DNA of 64,000 bases from contig JANPWX010000548.1 in the NCBI GenBank assembly GCA_024734555.1, positions 2,002,482 through 2,066,481 on the forward strand. The letters are read 5' to 3'. Within the stretch, counting starts at the first letter, position 1. Each line of letters opens with the position of its first letter. Source of the DNA: Trochalopteron elliotii. Its lineage: Eukaryota > Chordata > Aves > Passeriformes > Leiothrichidae. Below the pieces are notes generated by a model. The model saw only the letters and a list, made by a program, of their open reading frames with translations, was not told the DNA's origin and ran no database searches. Below, in pieces: positions 10,524-22,594 of the stretch. The position numbers were made by a program, and so were the translations under genes.

Positions 10524-11061
10524 GGGGGATAAAGGAAAAAAATGAAAAAGCAAAGAGTATCCTGAAGCAACAACTCTGCCTTCTTAGCAAAGGATGATAA
10601 TACTTCCTAATCATGCTCTGTGTACCATGTATCTCACTAGGCAAAAAGCTGTAGGAGGACCTGACAGATGTTTAGATAAAAAATTGTTTCGTCTGCTAAA
10701 TAGGTCTTGATCTCTGTGTAAGAAACGCTGCCCTGTTGTTTTTCCTGAGGGGTTGATTGTGAGAATATGTAACATTTTCCTGCAATTTAGATAAGGAGAA
10801 ATCTTTGCTGAAGGTAGCCTGGTACTAAGGTGAAGGGCAAATGTCTGCCAAATGCTGTTTACTGTTGGCAGACATTCAAAAGCAAGCTAAAATTTTCAAG
10901 CACAAAGTGACTGAAAATTCTAGCAAGTTAATCTTTCAGAGAGTTTTGGTGTGCTGGACAAAGCCAGGAAACGTGAAATGCAGATGATTTAGTATTAATA
11001 CATACTCAAAGCTCATTAAGAGAATAATGCATGGAGGTGTATTGTATATGATACATTCCTG

Positions 11062-11128
11062 GCAGGTGGGCTATAACTGGATGGTCTTTAAGGTCCCTGC
11101 CAACCCAAACCATTCAATGGTTCTATGC
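11062..11128 (+). repeat. CR1 3'-end fragment, + orientation
   Basis: Reads GGTCTTTAAGGTCCCTGCC, then AACCCAAACCATTC, then a diverged octamer-type terminus (AATGGTTCTATG). This is a degenerate CR1 3' end. Confidence 0.8.
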
Positions 11129-12526
11129 TTGTATGTATTTCCTTGGAAAAAAACACCTTCCAATCTTCTCTTTTCTGATGCTTTGATAATCTTACCACAG
11201 CATCAGAAGAAGAAAAAAGAAGAGTTTGGAAGTTGGTTTTGAACTGATACTCCATACACAGATTGGCTCTGTCTATCTCCCCTGCTGGTTTTAAAAGCAA
11301 ATGATTAATCCCTGTCTTGTAGGCAAATTATAACTTGAGTTTACAGTTTTTCTTGAGCTTTTAGTTACCTAGATAATTCTCCACTGTCCTAAACTGCAGT
11401 CTTTGAGAGTAAGAGTGTGTATATCTATACATGTCTCATCCTTCAGTGATGTGATTGAGTTGAGGTGGTTTATGCATCCTTTTCATTTTGCAAGGTAAAT
11501 GAAATTACTTGGAGGTCTTGAGAGGCATAAGGGACTAAATATTTTTAATAAACCCATTCATGGCAGTTTTACCAAGTAAATGATCCAGAAGGGGTCACAT
11601 AGTAGAAGGCATTGTGCATCACTACCTCCTTTGATCCAAAACTCAGAGCACCAAGCAAGCAGATGAGTGATATTTGTAGATTTTAATATCCAGCTGTGAT
11701 GATCTGGTCCAACCCCTGGCATACAACATGCACAGGATTGGCTTAAAGTCCAGCTGCTAACTGAAGTAGAGGTGGTCTTTCCAGTTGTAGATTTACTAGG
11801 TCTACTTCCCTTTCCAGTTCTAGTTTCAGTTGCCTAGTAGGAAAAGGGTTAGGTCATCAAATTTATGGAACTCACAAAATAACGTGGCAAAGTAGATTTT
11901 CCCCTAGCTTTGTGTTGTGACTTTTTTCAGTATAATTCTTCAAAAAATCAGTTCCAGGCAGTGTGTGGTAGAATTCTTCACATTGACCAAAATTTTATTA
12001 AGGTTGCAAACTCTAGAGAGCTGCTGCTTCAAGGTCAGTCAGTGAACCCTCCCCATAGAGTGTAACCCTTTGCCTGCCTTGTAGCTGTTGCCTGTCTCAG
12101 GGGCTGAGCTGTCTCCTTGTTTTACTGTGCTCTTTCCCCAATGTGGATCCTTCCATCATCTCATGTAGATTGTGGCTTCAGGCTGGCTGGATTCTCCTGG
12201 GGTTTTGTTCAGGTGGGCTCAGACAAGGCAGTTTGGTCTATTTTTAGTCTCTAGGCACCAGTCTGGTAAAGCTGTTGAATATAAAGATTGCAACAATGCA
12301 GCAGATTTTGGCTGAGAATGTTAATTTGGACTCCAGTGTCTCATCTGTATAAAAATTACTTAAATTGGTGTAAGTATTTTTCATTTCGTTCTCAGCTTGA
12401 AGCAGTTCCTTCCATCTCTTCTGCCACAGGAAGCAGGTATTGATTATATCTTCATATGGTTCTGTAATGATAAATCTGTATTGAATGTAATCTCTGTATA
12501 TGCTCAGTGCATTTCCTTAATGAGAA

Positions 12527-12532
12527 AATAAA
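12527..12532 (+). terminator. Candidate polyadenylation signal, Ly6-family gene
   Basis: Perfect AATAAA with a downstream TGACATTGTCTCTTGG element. No transcript support; an alternative AATAAA is at 11547-11552. Confidence 0.35.
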
Positions 12533-12550
12533 TTACATGCAGTGGCTGAC

Positions 12551-14831
12551 ATTGTCTCTTGGTAAACACAACTGCTTCTTTTAATTGGGATTTCCAGCTG
12601 CATCTGGCGCTCTTGTTTTCCTGCAGGAATCCTGTTGGGCTTTGTTGTGTTGTTTTGTTGGTTTTTTTTCTTTTTTTTAATGTGGGATATATTTCTTAAA
12701 TCTGTTGGATAAAATAGTGGATGTTGGTGGTGTTCTTGCTGCTATATTTCCTTGGTAAAATAAGAAGGTAAATCTCTATCCTCTTGACAAACACCATCTG
12801 TCGTTCCTGACGGCAGCCAGGACTGGGATCTTCAGGCAGCTCCCACGCCTCCATCCCATCCTCCCTCCCAGCTCATCACAGGCCCTGCTTTGCTTTGTAC
12901 AGCAAAAAAAAGACGTTTTTCCTGCCCAATTCTGACCCTGAAGTGAGCCTGTATGTGGATATCTAGGAAGGATTAACCACTTTTCTGGGTTGGTGTTTTC
13001 AGAGCGGTTTCATGACGGCTCTTGGCATAAGCATTAACAGGAAGACAAGCACAGAGAAACAAAAAAAAAAAAAAAAAGAGAAAACAAAATAGAAGGAATA
13101 TTTTTTTAAGCTTCATTTAAAATGCAGAAAATATTTTAAAGTTTTTATTGCCATGACTGTGCAGAGCTATTCCCAGTCGCAGGTGCAATGGAAAGTTGGT
13201 TGTTTTGAGGTTAATTCCTGCTGCAGCCACAGGCTCCTCCTCCCTTCCTCAATGTCAACAGCAGAGAGGCTGATGCTGAAATTCTTTTGCTGCAACTCAA
13301 AATGACAGGACTTGTTTTTCATCTCTTCTATCAGCTGGATTTATGTAGTGCCTCAGTTGGGTAAGTGCTGGGGTTGAGTGTAACTCTGCCCTCTTACCTT
13401 CAAGGAGGGATCTCCAAAGAGATTCATGATTTCTAAGTGAGAGAAACTCTCAGCCATTGTTCCTTTCTGTCCTCTTGGTTTTAGCTGTACAAACAGCATT
13501 TGGCTGTACAAACAGCATTCCCTTATTTTTCTGGTCTTCTCAAGGGCATCAAGAGGCTCTGGGTCTTCTCAGGAGGGCACAGCTGAGCAGAGTGCTTTGA
13601 GCTCTCTGTAAAAGTAAGAATGTACCACTGAATTTGTGTCAGCATTCATCCACACCTGACTTTTCCACAGTGAGTGCAAGGTACCAAATTGTCCCTTGTT
13701 CTTGGTGAGGAATAAGCAATTATTGTGACCTTTAAAATCTAGATCAGACAAGATCAGCTCAATATTGGCTGTGCAATTTAATGGAAGTTTCAAGTACATC
13801 TTGCTGTCACAAACCACAGTTTATTTTTAACCTTTTTTCCTCATGTGAAATCTTAGTCATGCATTTCTGTCCAGTAGGGATTAAACAAAAAACATGGTTG
13901 CAGCCTGTATTACCATGTCCTTGTGTGCAAAGAAAGCCCAGCTATGACAGATTTCATTGTGAGCATTGCTCCAAAGGGTCTCGACCTTTCTGGACCTACA
14001 GATGTTTAGGACACAGGCTGGAGCTGTTGGCTATGGTTGGTAACATGTCCTTGGGGAGGAGTTTTATGCTTCTGAAATCAGAATTCCTGACTGCAATTCT
14101 TGGAGCCCAAGGTTATCACCCTGCATGCACATACACTCCCTCTTATCACCCACAGCCAGCAGTGCACGGGGTGTATTTAATTGGTAAATTTGTGACATGC
14201 TCAGATGTGTTATATTTACTCACAGCAGAGGGGGAAAATGAAAACAATGTTAATCCTGTAAACAGTGTAGCAAGAAATTCCCGGTGTTGGTGGCATAGGT
14301 ACAGGTGCTCGCTCTTAGCATCTGAGAAAAAAAACCCTGCAAGTGAAAAGCCAGTGTGGGATTGAGTTTGGAAAGAAGCACAGAAGCAGCTCGTGGTGCT
14401 TGGCAGGGTGGCTTCATGGAAAGTAGGTCTTGTCAAAAACATCTCGTTTGAGGTTGTGGGTTTTTGCTGATAAAGGCAAATACATGGATTTTGCAACACA
14501 TTTCAGCTAAAATCACAGTTGTGATACACAGACTGAGAGTTCAAGAGCCAGGAGAGTGAAAGACTGCAAAAACAACTTCTCAGTGGAAAATCTTTCCAAG
14601 TGGTGTCTTGACAGAGGCGAGCTCCCATCATCTCTGCGACAACCTCGGGACGGTGCCATGAGAAGTGTCACAAAAAGAAGGGGCTGTCAAAGCTCTGACA
14701 TGTCTGCATGGAGATATTCCTGCATGTTGCCATAGGGACGGGTTTCCAAGGGAGACAGGTGATGATGCACTTTTCTGGAACAAGACTAAAGCAGAGGAAT
14801 GAGAGTGGGAGGATGGGGCTGGGCATTTTGT
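12551..14831. other. Intergenic, no gene recognised
   Basis: Contains a 17-base poly(A) run at 13061-13077 and a 19-bp-offset tandem copy of GCTGTACAAACAGCATT at 13484-13520. A 194-codon open frame at 13781-14365 (+) has no recognisable domain, no splice context and no cysteine or charge pattern I can interpret; I treat it as chance. Confidence 0.6.
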
Positions 14832-15064
14832 TGTAGAATTCACAGGATGGTTTGGGCTGGAAGGACCTTAAAGCCTATCCAGTGTCATCCCCTGCCATGG
14901 GCAGGGACACCTTCCACAGTCCCAGGGTGCTCCAAGTCCAATCCAGCCTGGCCTTGGACACTTCCAGGGGCAACCACAGCTTTTCTGGGCACCCTGTGCC
15001 AGGGCCTCCCCAGCCTCATAGGGAGGAATTTCTTCCCAATATCCATCTAACCCTGCCCTCTTTT
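14832..15064 (-). repeat. CR1 LINE 3' fragment
   Basis: An antisense CR1 3' UTR in standard block order: GATGGTTTGGGCTGGAAGG, CCTGCCATGGGCAGGGACAC, CCTGGCCTTGGACACTTCCA, TTTCTGGGCACCCTGTGCCA, then TTCTTCCCAATATCC. Open frames crossing this region are repeat artefacts. Confidence 0.92.
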
Positions 15065-17933
15065 TTAGCCACCCAACCCTCCTTTCTTCCACACTTATCG
15101 CTAGTAATCCCTTAAGGAGTGCACTTTTCCTAAAATTCCTTGCATCTTTTATAGCAGCCTGACTTAGCCCCACAGGCAATATTTCTCTTTAAACGACCCT
15201 TTCAGCTGCAAGGCCAAAAGACTTGCAAGTATGAGATAACATTTGACAGGGGAAGAGGAATTTCTCTCTTGAAGCTCTTTCCCTTCTCTGAGGACTTCCT
15301 GCCTTTCATCCTCACCAAAATGGTTTTAATTTTTTCCCTTAAGTGCTCAAGGGATGAAGGTATTTGAACACTGGCAGAGACTCAACCAAAAAAATAAGCC
15401 TGATGTCCAAATCACTGATTGCTGCTCCCTCCATTGGAGACATTCAATGTCATGTTTTAAGCAATGTCAGTCCTCCTCAGTTTCTGATTTTCTGTGAAAA
15501 AACATCAGTGTCTGTAGATCTGGGGCTCAGAGGGACTGGCTGGTATCTCTTCAGCCAGGGCAGAGCCTGATCTTCTCTAAAGAAACTTCTGATTTGTGGG
15601 TTTGCTCCTGTGCTCTCCCAACCTTAAGAGAGCTTTTGCAACATATTCTTGAGATCCTGAGGATGTTCATCTCCTTTTAGCAACTTTTCTTTAACCCCTT
15701 TTACAATTTTTTGGAGGGCTTTCCAATGAAAGTAGAATCTCCACAAGTCTGTAGTTACTAAATTCAAGTTCTCAGCCTTATGTGTCTCTGGAATGACATT
15801 TCTAATAGGAGTAATTCAGTAATCTCTGAATTTCCTCTTCACACTCTGGTGATTACTGGCCTTAATCAGCAGGGTGTGTTTTGCTCTAATTTTACTGTAT
15901 GCTGGGCATTTGAAGACTCAATGGCCAAAGCTCCTATGAGCCAGCTCCAGAGGAAAGTTCCTGCCCCACTGGTGCCTGCCAGGGACCCAGGAGCTGAGTG
16001 TAACACAGGATCCATCGAAATCACAGTTGGGGCTGCAGAGCTGGGGGTCAGGACACACTTTTGAAGAAATCAGAAATCACTTTTGCTGTCACAGAAGGGA
16101 AATGAGCACCTCTGCAGTATCCAGTGGCCTCAGTGATTTTTTGGGTCTCACTGCTGATGCACTGCATCCATGAGAGCTGGGCATGGGTTGGGGAGAGCAG
16201 CAAGGAACAAGCCCTGCCCTCATCTCATTTAGCCCTTAAGGGTTAAGTTTCACTTTTTGGAACTGTCTTTTTGGACATCTCTCTTGCACTGTACCATTAA
16301 CAGTGCTCGTGAGTACTTGGCAGTCCCCATCACTTGTTTCCACATTCTCCCAGCCAACTCTGACTCCTCATATTGGATAAACAGGTCTGGTTTTGTGAAA
16401 TATTCTGTTTCAGTGATTAAGACTCTGGAAGGAGCAAATCGGTGACTGAGATGAAGCAAATCCATGAGTGGGGCATGAACTGGGCCAGGGAAAAAAATGT
16501 TTCTGGGGAAATCATCCGAGCAGGGTGTGCCTGGGGGCATTGGCAGAGGTTTATCAGCATTCCTGTAATCAGGGGTTTGAGGAGCAGAGATCTGCCAGGC
16601 TCCTTTGCATTGGTTTATGCAGCAGATGAAAAGGTGAGGTTTGTCCCTGGGGTGGTTTGGTTCACCCACCCCAAGGCTTAGGACAGGGAGGAGTTTCTCC
16701 TAAGGCATCTTCCCAACACCTTCCAATCCATTTTTTCTAGATTTAGGAGATTTTTCTCCTGAATGCCAGTAAATGTATGTCTGGTGCTCTTTAAATGAGG
16801 AGGGGTTTGCAGAGTTTCATCAGTTGCTGGTAATTTCAGCTGAGATAAATGAGGGACTGTGCAAGCCAGGAAGTTTTTCAGAGCCAGCCTCAATGGGACT
16901 CTTCTGAGGATGATGACAAGGAGGGAAAAAAAACCAAAACCAACCTGCTTTGATTTGACACTTCCTGTTAACATCAGAGAGAAGCAGTCCCTGGAAAACC
17001 CATCTCCTCAAAAGTCAGGATCCCTTGGAAACTGAAAACAATACTCAGCTCATGGATGATCAGGAGTCGAGTGATCTCATCTGACCTTTGCTTTAATATG
17101 GCTTATCCAAAGCTTTTTATGCTTATCCAGACCCTGGCTCCAGCCTGCACTGTGAACCCAGGCTATTCAGGGCAAATCCTGGTGACCCCTCCTTCAGCTG
17201 CCTCTCCTCAGGAGGATGAGGAGGGGATTACTGCCCATGGATGGGTGTCCTGAGCCAGCAAATAGAACACTGCTGCCCATCTTGGAGCTGATTTCTAAGG
17301 CATGGTGTGCTCGAGGATCTGTCTGTGCCCAGTCTCAGAGAGCAGTTCTCCAGGAGACAGATGGCCTGTGGGCTGCACTGGGCCCAAGAAATACAGTCAG
17401 TCACAGGCTTAAAATAGTGATCTTTTAATTTTTTTTTTTTTGTCTTAACCACTTTTGCTCTAGATTTGCCCAGCACCTACAGAAGCATTTTCATTTCTGT
17501 TATTTCCATACCTGGGAAACTGAGGTCAAGGTGGCCACAAGCCCCAGTCAGGCAGAGGAGATGGGATTGGAGCCAGTGGCTGGAAATGAGACAATGTTTG
17601 GTGCTGTTGGTGGCACTGGAAGGTTGGCCTGGCTGCAGTGAGGTGCCTGCAGACAGACACTGACCCTCAGGGGTCCCAGCCTGTCCCAGCTCCAGGTCCC
17701 CTCCCAGAGCTGCCCATCGGGATGTCAGCTTTGTCCTGCTTCCCTGCTGCTTGCTGCTGGGAGCTTGGATGCATTTTAAATCGGATTAGACTCCCCTAGT
17801 TCTGCATGAAAAGCCTGAAGAGGCTGCAGTGCCAAATCAGGGGCTCATTGAAGGAGTTTTCGTGGAGCATCAGTGCTCTTGTTCTTTATTGTTTCTGCAG
17901 GAAAATCACCTTCATTTCTTTGCTGCATAGTTT
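15065..17933. other. Intergenic, no gene or repeat recognised
   Basis: About 2.9 kb of ordinary sequence. A 139-codon minus-strand frame at 16250-16669 has no recognisable motif. A short T-run sits at 17430-17442. Nothing else stands out. Confidence 0.5.
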
Positions 17934-18238
17934 CACCTCCCACTGTCCCAGGTTGCTCCAAGCCCTGTCCAACCTGGCCTTGGACACTTCCAGGGATCCA
18001 GGGGCAGCCACAGCTTCTCTGGGCACCCTGTGCCAGGGCCTGCCCACCCTCCCAGGGAACAATTCCTGCCCAATATCCCATTTAACTCTGCCCTCCAGCA
18101 GTGGGAAGCCATTCCCTGTGTCCTGTCCCTCCATCCCTTGTCCCCAGTCCCACTTCAGCTCTCCTGGAGCCCCTTTAGGCACTGGCAGGGGCTCTGAGCT
18201 CTCCCTGGAGCCTTCTCCAGGTGAGCACCCCCAGGAAG
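17934..18238 (-). repeat. CR1 LINE 3' fragment (lacking the extreme 3' terminus)
   Basis: Antisense CR1 from the CACTGTCCCAGGTTGCTCCA block through TTGGACACTTCCAGGGATCC, a CTTCTCTGGGCACCCTGTG block and CCCTGGAGCCTTCTCCAGG. The usual CACAGAATGGTTTGG end is missing, so this copy lost its 3' end by deletion. Confidence 0.9.
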
Positions 18239-19550
18239 GAGGGAGGGATTCAGAATCTGCAGCTCTTACAGAGCACGGTTAGGGCTTCCAGGCAGGACAA
18301 AATGAAAACAGCTTTCAGCCACACTGGCTCTGGTGAATTCATGGAGTTCTCAGGAAGAGCTGTTTGTTTTGTAGCTTCTTTTTTTTTTTTTTTTTTTTTA
18401 CTGCAAAATATAGTTCAAACATGCCCACTTGAACTGGGATTGCATCTCTCAGTGGAATCAAACCAGCCACAGTTAGCTGGGGGTAACCACCTTGATTAGC
18501 AGAGGCTCCTGGGAACATGCTGTGAAATCTCTCAGCTTTTTAATTGCTGCACAAAATTGCTGCACAATTGCTGGACAAATACATACACAAAGCAAGGTGT
18601 TAACCCTTGAAGAGTCAGGTGATCTCACTGGAGGCCAGGGAACAGCACACACACACACTGAGCTGCCACAGAGGGACATTTATGGCAGCAAAAACCAGTT
18701 TTCACTTTCCCTGCACACTGTGCTGGGGCTGGCAGGCAGCAGGAGCTGTGCAGGCCATTCAATTGCTGCTCAGCATCCCTGAAATGCCTTTGGCTGCAGC
18801 AGTTCCTTAGCAATGCCTGCAGTTCTGCATCCCAGCTGTTCTCTGCAGACAGCTGAAGCAGATAATTCTGTATACACCATGATAAAGTCCAGTTCTGCTC
18901 TGTGGTTTAAGCCATCCCAGGAATGAGAGCAGTGTACAGAACTACATCACAGGCAGGAAAAGAAACCCCTGCCAGTGTGCTCCTCTCACCAACTCATTTC
19001 CTGAATTGTAGGGATGGAAGATCTTGTTTCTGAAAGCTGGGAACTTTTTGAATTAAAAAAAAAAAAAAAAAAAAAGTAATTACGACTTAAAATTGATAAT
19101 AAGTGGCAGCACTGGAAAGAGAATCTGCATTTTGTCAGTCATTTGATTTAAGGTAATTATGTCAAGCACAAGGCAGGGGATGAGCTGATCTACAGTGTGC
19201 AGGTATCAGTGGAAACTGCTCCTGTGCACTCTGAATCCAGTGAGCAGATTCAGATAAAGCTTTAGACTCTCAGTTTATCTTAATGCCTGAATTAGTTTGA
19301 GAATGAACCTATTTTTGCATAGCTTATTGTGAGAGCATCTGTAGAACTCCTTGCTGGGCTGAGGAACAGCAGGGCCATGGAGGAAGGAACCTGTCACAGG
19401 AGTGGGGAGGAGCTTTTCAACATAACCACGTAAATCCCAGTGAGTGTGAGCAGTATTTACCTGACTTTTGAGTTGTCACAGCTCCTCCAGCTGAAATACA
19501 GCCAGGAGACTGCAAACTTGGTCACCATCATACTCATGACCCTCTGTAGC
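18239..19550. other. Intergenic, simple runs only
   Basis: Contains a T-run at 18379-18399 and an A-run at 19055-19075. No coding or RNA gene recognised. Confidence 0.5.
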
Positions 19551-19666
19551 CTTTCCTTTCCTTTCCTTTCCTTTCCTTTCCTTTCCTTTCCTTTCCTTTC
19601 CTTTCCTTTCCTTTCCTTTCCTTTCCTTTCCTTTCCTTTCCTTTCCTTTCCTTTCCTTTCCTTTCC
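19551..19666 (+). repeat. CTTTC pentanucleotide microsatellite ending in an assembly gap
   Basis: About 23 uninterrupted CTTTC units, 116 bp, directly abutting the run of Ns. The purine strand is (GAAAG)n. The true array length is unknown because the gap begins inside it. The mirror-symmetric purine/pyrimidine tract could adopt triplex DNA. Confidence 0.97.
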
Positions 19667-20066
19667 NNNNNNNNNNNNNNNNNNNNNNNNNNNNNNNNNN
19701 NNNNNNNNNNNNNNNNNNNNNNNNNNNNNNNNNNNNNNNNNNNNNNNNNNNNNNNNNNNNNNNNNNNNNNNNNNNNNNNNNNNNNNNNNNNNNNNNNNNN
19801 NNNNNNNNNNNNNNNNNNNNNNNNNNNNNNNNNNNNNNNNNNNNNNNNNNNNNNNNNNNNNNNNNNNNNNNNNNNNNNNNNNNNNNNNNNNNNNNNNNNN
19901 NNNNNNNNNNNNNNNNNNNNNNNNNNNNNNNNNNNNNNNNNNNNNNNNNNNNNNNNNNNNNNNNNNNNNNNNNNNNNNNNNNNNNNNNNNNNNNNNNNNN
20001 NNNNNNNNNNNNNNNNNNNNNNNNNNNNNNNNNNNNNNNNNNNNNNNNNNNNNNNNNNNNNNNNNN
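19667..20066. other. Assembly gap (Ns)
   Basis: 400 unknown bases following the microsatellite. Open frames reported across it are artefacts. Confidence 0.99.
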
Positions 20067-21449
20067 TTGGTTTTGCACGTCCAAAGTAATGATAGTGATT
20101 GGCAGTAATGTTGAAAATTAAGATTCAAAGCTACTACAATTTCATCTGCAGCCCCCTTCTGTTAATATTGGAGTGCTCTTAAATTGCATTTAATTTGTGC
20201 ATGTGATTTGGTCCTTTGATGGAGCAAGATACCAAACAGCAATAGAGAAGTGACTGATTAGGGTGATCAGAATCACTTCTTTTTGGCTCATTCAGTTCCT
20301 TCCCAGCTGCCTGATGCTCTCCAAACTGATGCCACCCAACAGGCTGCAGAGCTGCAGTGTGCTGCCTCTTCTTACTGAGGGAAATGAAATTGAGGGAAAA
20401 AGTACTGATGATATCAAAATCAAATTGGTTCTTAGAAACAAGGTTATACAAAAATCAAAGATCCTTTCCTCTGAGGATCTGGAATCCACCCAGACCTCAC
20501 TCCCAGCTCAGCCCTCCTGTTTTCCCAGGGATTGTGGAGGTCATTAGCAGCTGTCCTGTTCTGGAGCACTGCAGCTCTTCCCTCAGCCCAGCTCCTCTCT
20601 TGGTACCCCTGCTCACTCTGGTCTCTTCAGAATCACTAAAACATTTTTCCCCCCTTTTTTTCACCTCTCCATATACTAAAATAATCACTTATTCATGTTT
20701 CTGTCACCCCAGCTGAACTTAAAGTTCCTTCTGAAAACTCCTTTTTCCTTGGGAATCTTTTCTTTCTTCCAATTGGCAGCAGTTCTTGGGCACTTCTCAA
20801 CTGTTCCCCAGCTGCTGCCTGTGCTTGGCCGGGCATCTGGCTCCCACGCAGGGCACTGAGATTCCCAGGCTGTTCTTACAATAATAGGAAACTTAACACC
20901 CATTCTGGGGACCGTTAATGTGAAAAGATCTTTTGAGCTTTCCTCAAAGAAAATGCCAGAGAATGTTCTGTTGGCAAACAGCTGTTAGCAACCAGAGTCC
21001 TCACCCCGCTCCAGTTTAACTGTTGAAACGGCCTTTAAGTCTCACTCCTTTTGACTTTGGATTACAAAATTGAAGTATTTCCTTCTATGTGCTTTAAAAA
21101 ATGTTCTTTTTCTCTGCATCACAGGCTTCAGCAAATCTGAAGTTTGCCAAGCTGCATCTGTAGCTGCTGGCCAGAGGTGGAGACAGCTCTGAGGCCTGAG
21201 AACACTCCCTGGGGTAGGAGGTCTCCAAGTGACTAAAGTGAGGACTGGTTCAGGTTCAAACTGCTGCTGGACACCCCAGAGCTCTTGGAAAAAACATCTG
21301 CATGCACTGAATTGTGTAAAGCATCTCTGTACATGGCTTGTATTGTGCCAGTTGATAAAAACTGGGCTTGAAATCGGTGAACTCTGGCACCTACACAAAA
21401 TTGGGATGCTGATTAATTTGCCCATTGATTTAGGTCAATTTTTGAGGTC
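20067..21449. other. Intergenic, no gene recognised
   Basis: Unique-looking sequence with several overlapping short open frames (20179-20716, 21042-21425). None has a recognisable domain or splice structure. Confidence 0.5.
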
Positions 21450-21760
21450 ACAGAATCATAGAAGGGTGTGGGTTGGAAGGGACCTAACACTCCTCTTGTT
21501 CCAAACCCAGGGACACCTTCCACTGTCCCAGGGTGCTCCAAGCCACAGTGTCCAAGCTGGCCTTGGGCTCTTCCAGGGATCCAGGGGCAGCCACAGCTTC
21601 TCTGAGCACCCTGTGCCAGGACCTCCTCGCCCTCCCAGGGAACAATTCCTTCCCAATATCCCGTCTAACCCTGCCCTCTGTCACTCTAAAGCCTTTCTTC
21701 TTGTCCTGTCATTCCATGCCCTTGTACAAAGTCCTCCAGCTCTCTTGCGGAATTTTTCAG
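21450..21760 (-). repeat. CR1 LINE 3' fragment
   Basis: Antisense CR1 starting CACAGAATCATAGAAGGGTG (octamer-type terminus), then GGTTGGAAGGGACCT, GGGACACCTTCCACTGTCCC, a CTTCCAGGGATCCAGGGGCA block and TTCCTTCCCAATATCC. Confidence 0.92.
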
Positions 21761-22019
21761 ACCATTAATTTACTCTCTGTGGGGTTTGAGTTTTATGGGC
21801 ATGAATGATGTGATGAGCAGAGCCTGACACCAGGGCTCTGCTCCCACTGCCCGTGGGCAAAGCTCTGAGATCCAAGTGGTGCTCCAAGCCCTGCTCTGTC
21901 CTCAGAGTCCCTGAGGATGCTCCCAGCCCCAACCATTTCCCCAGTCTCAGATGATGCTCCCAGCCCTGTCCGTGCTGCATTCCTGTCCTTGTTCCAGTCC
22001 CAGATGATGCTCCCAGCTC

Positions 22020-22594
22020 CTGTCCTTGCTCCATCCCTGTCCCTGCTCCATCCCTGTCCCCCTCCATCCCTGTCCCTGTTCCATCCCTGTCCCTGTTCCA
22101 TCCCTGTCCCTGCCTCATCCCTGTCTCCTCTCCATCCTTGTCCCTGCCCCATCCCTGCCCCTGCTCATCTCTGTCCCCACTCCATCCCTGTCCCTGCTCA
22201 ATCCCTGTCCTCTCTCCATCTCTGTCCCTGCTCCATCCCTATCCTTTCTCCATCCCCATTCCTGCTCCATCCCTTTTCCCCGCTCCATCCCCGTCCCCGT
22301 TCCATCCCCGTCCCCGTTCCATCCCTGTCCCTGCTCCATCCCTGTCCCTGCTCCATCCCCATCCCCGTTCCATCCCTGTCCCTGCTCAATCCCTGTCCCG
22401 GCTCCATCCCTGTCCCGGCTCCATCTCCGTCCCCGTTCCATCCCTGTCCCTGCTCCATCTCCGTCCCTGCTCCATCTCTGTCCCCGCTCCATCCCGATCC
22501 TTTCTCCATCCCTGTCCCTGTCCCATCCCTGTCCTTGCCCCATCCCTTTCCCGTCTCCATCTCTGTCCCTGCTCCATCCCTGTCGCTGTCGCCG
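22020..22594 (+). repeat. 18-bp minisatellite array (unit TCCATCCCTGTCCCTGCT)
   Basis: Roughly 30 variable copies of an 18-bp unit with CCCTGTCCC cores, preceded at 21905-22015 by three looser ATGATGCTCCCAGC-type repeats. The unit length is a multiple of three and lacks stops in most frames, so long open frames appear on both strands (e.g. 21917-22894 +, 22115-22639 -). The encoded SIPVPAPSLS or GAGTGMEQGQ repeats are not evidence of a protein. The minus strand is a dense series of GGGA/GGGATGG tracts with G-quadruplex potential. Confidence 0.95.

Larger units (their letters stand above)
10524..12550 (+). other. Possible 3' UTR of the Ly6-family gene
   Basis: No coding signal follows the stop. 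AATAAA hexamers occur at 11547-11552 and 12527-12532. The second is followed by a GT-rich stretch (about 12542-12562) and is the more convincing end, giving a UTR near 2 kb. A CR1 fragment lies inside (11062-11128). The first 1 kb has no perfect AATAAA. The extent is inference. Confidence 0.35.

Noticed and set aside
13337..13361. 26-nt segment between CTCTTCTATCAG and GTAAGT
   Set aside because: Reasonable splice sites, but too short, not frame-neutral and with no partner exons.
13781..14365. 194-codon open frame, +
   Set aside because: No recognisable domain, no splice context and ordinary intergenic composition; best explained by chance.
19440..20128. Open frames of about 200-220 codons on both strands
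   Set aside because: They consist of the CTTTC microsatellite and 400 Ns.
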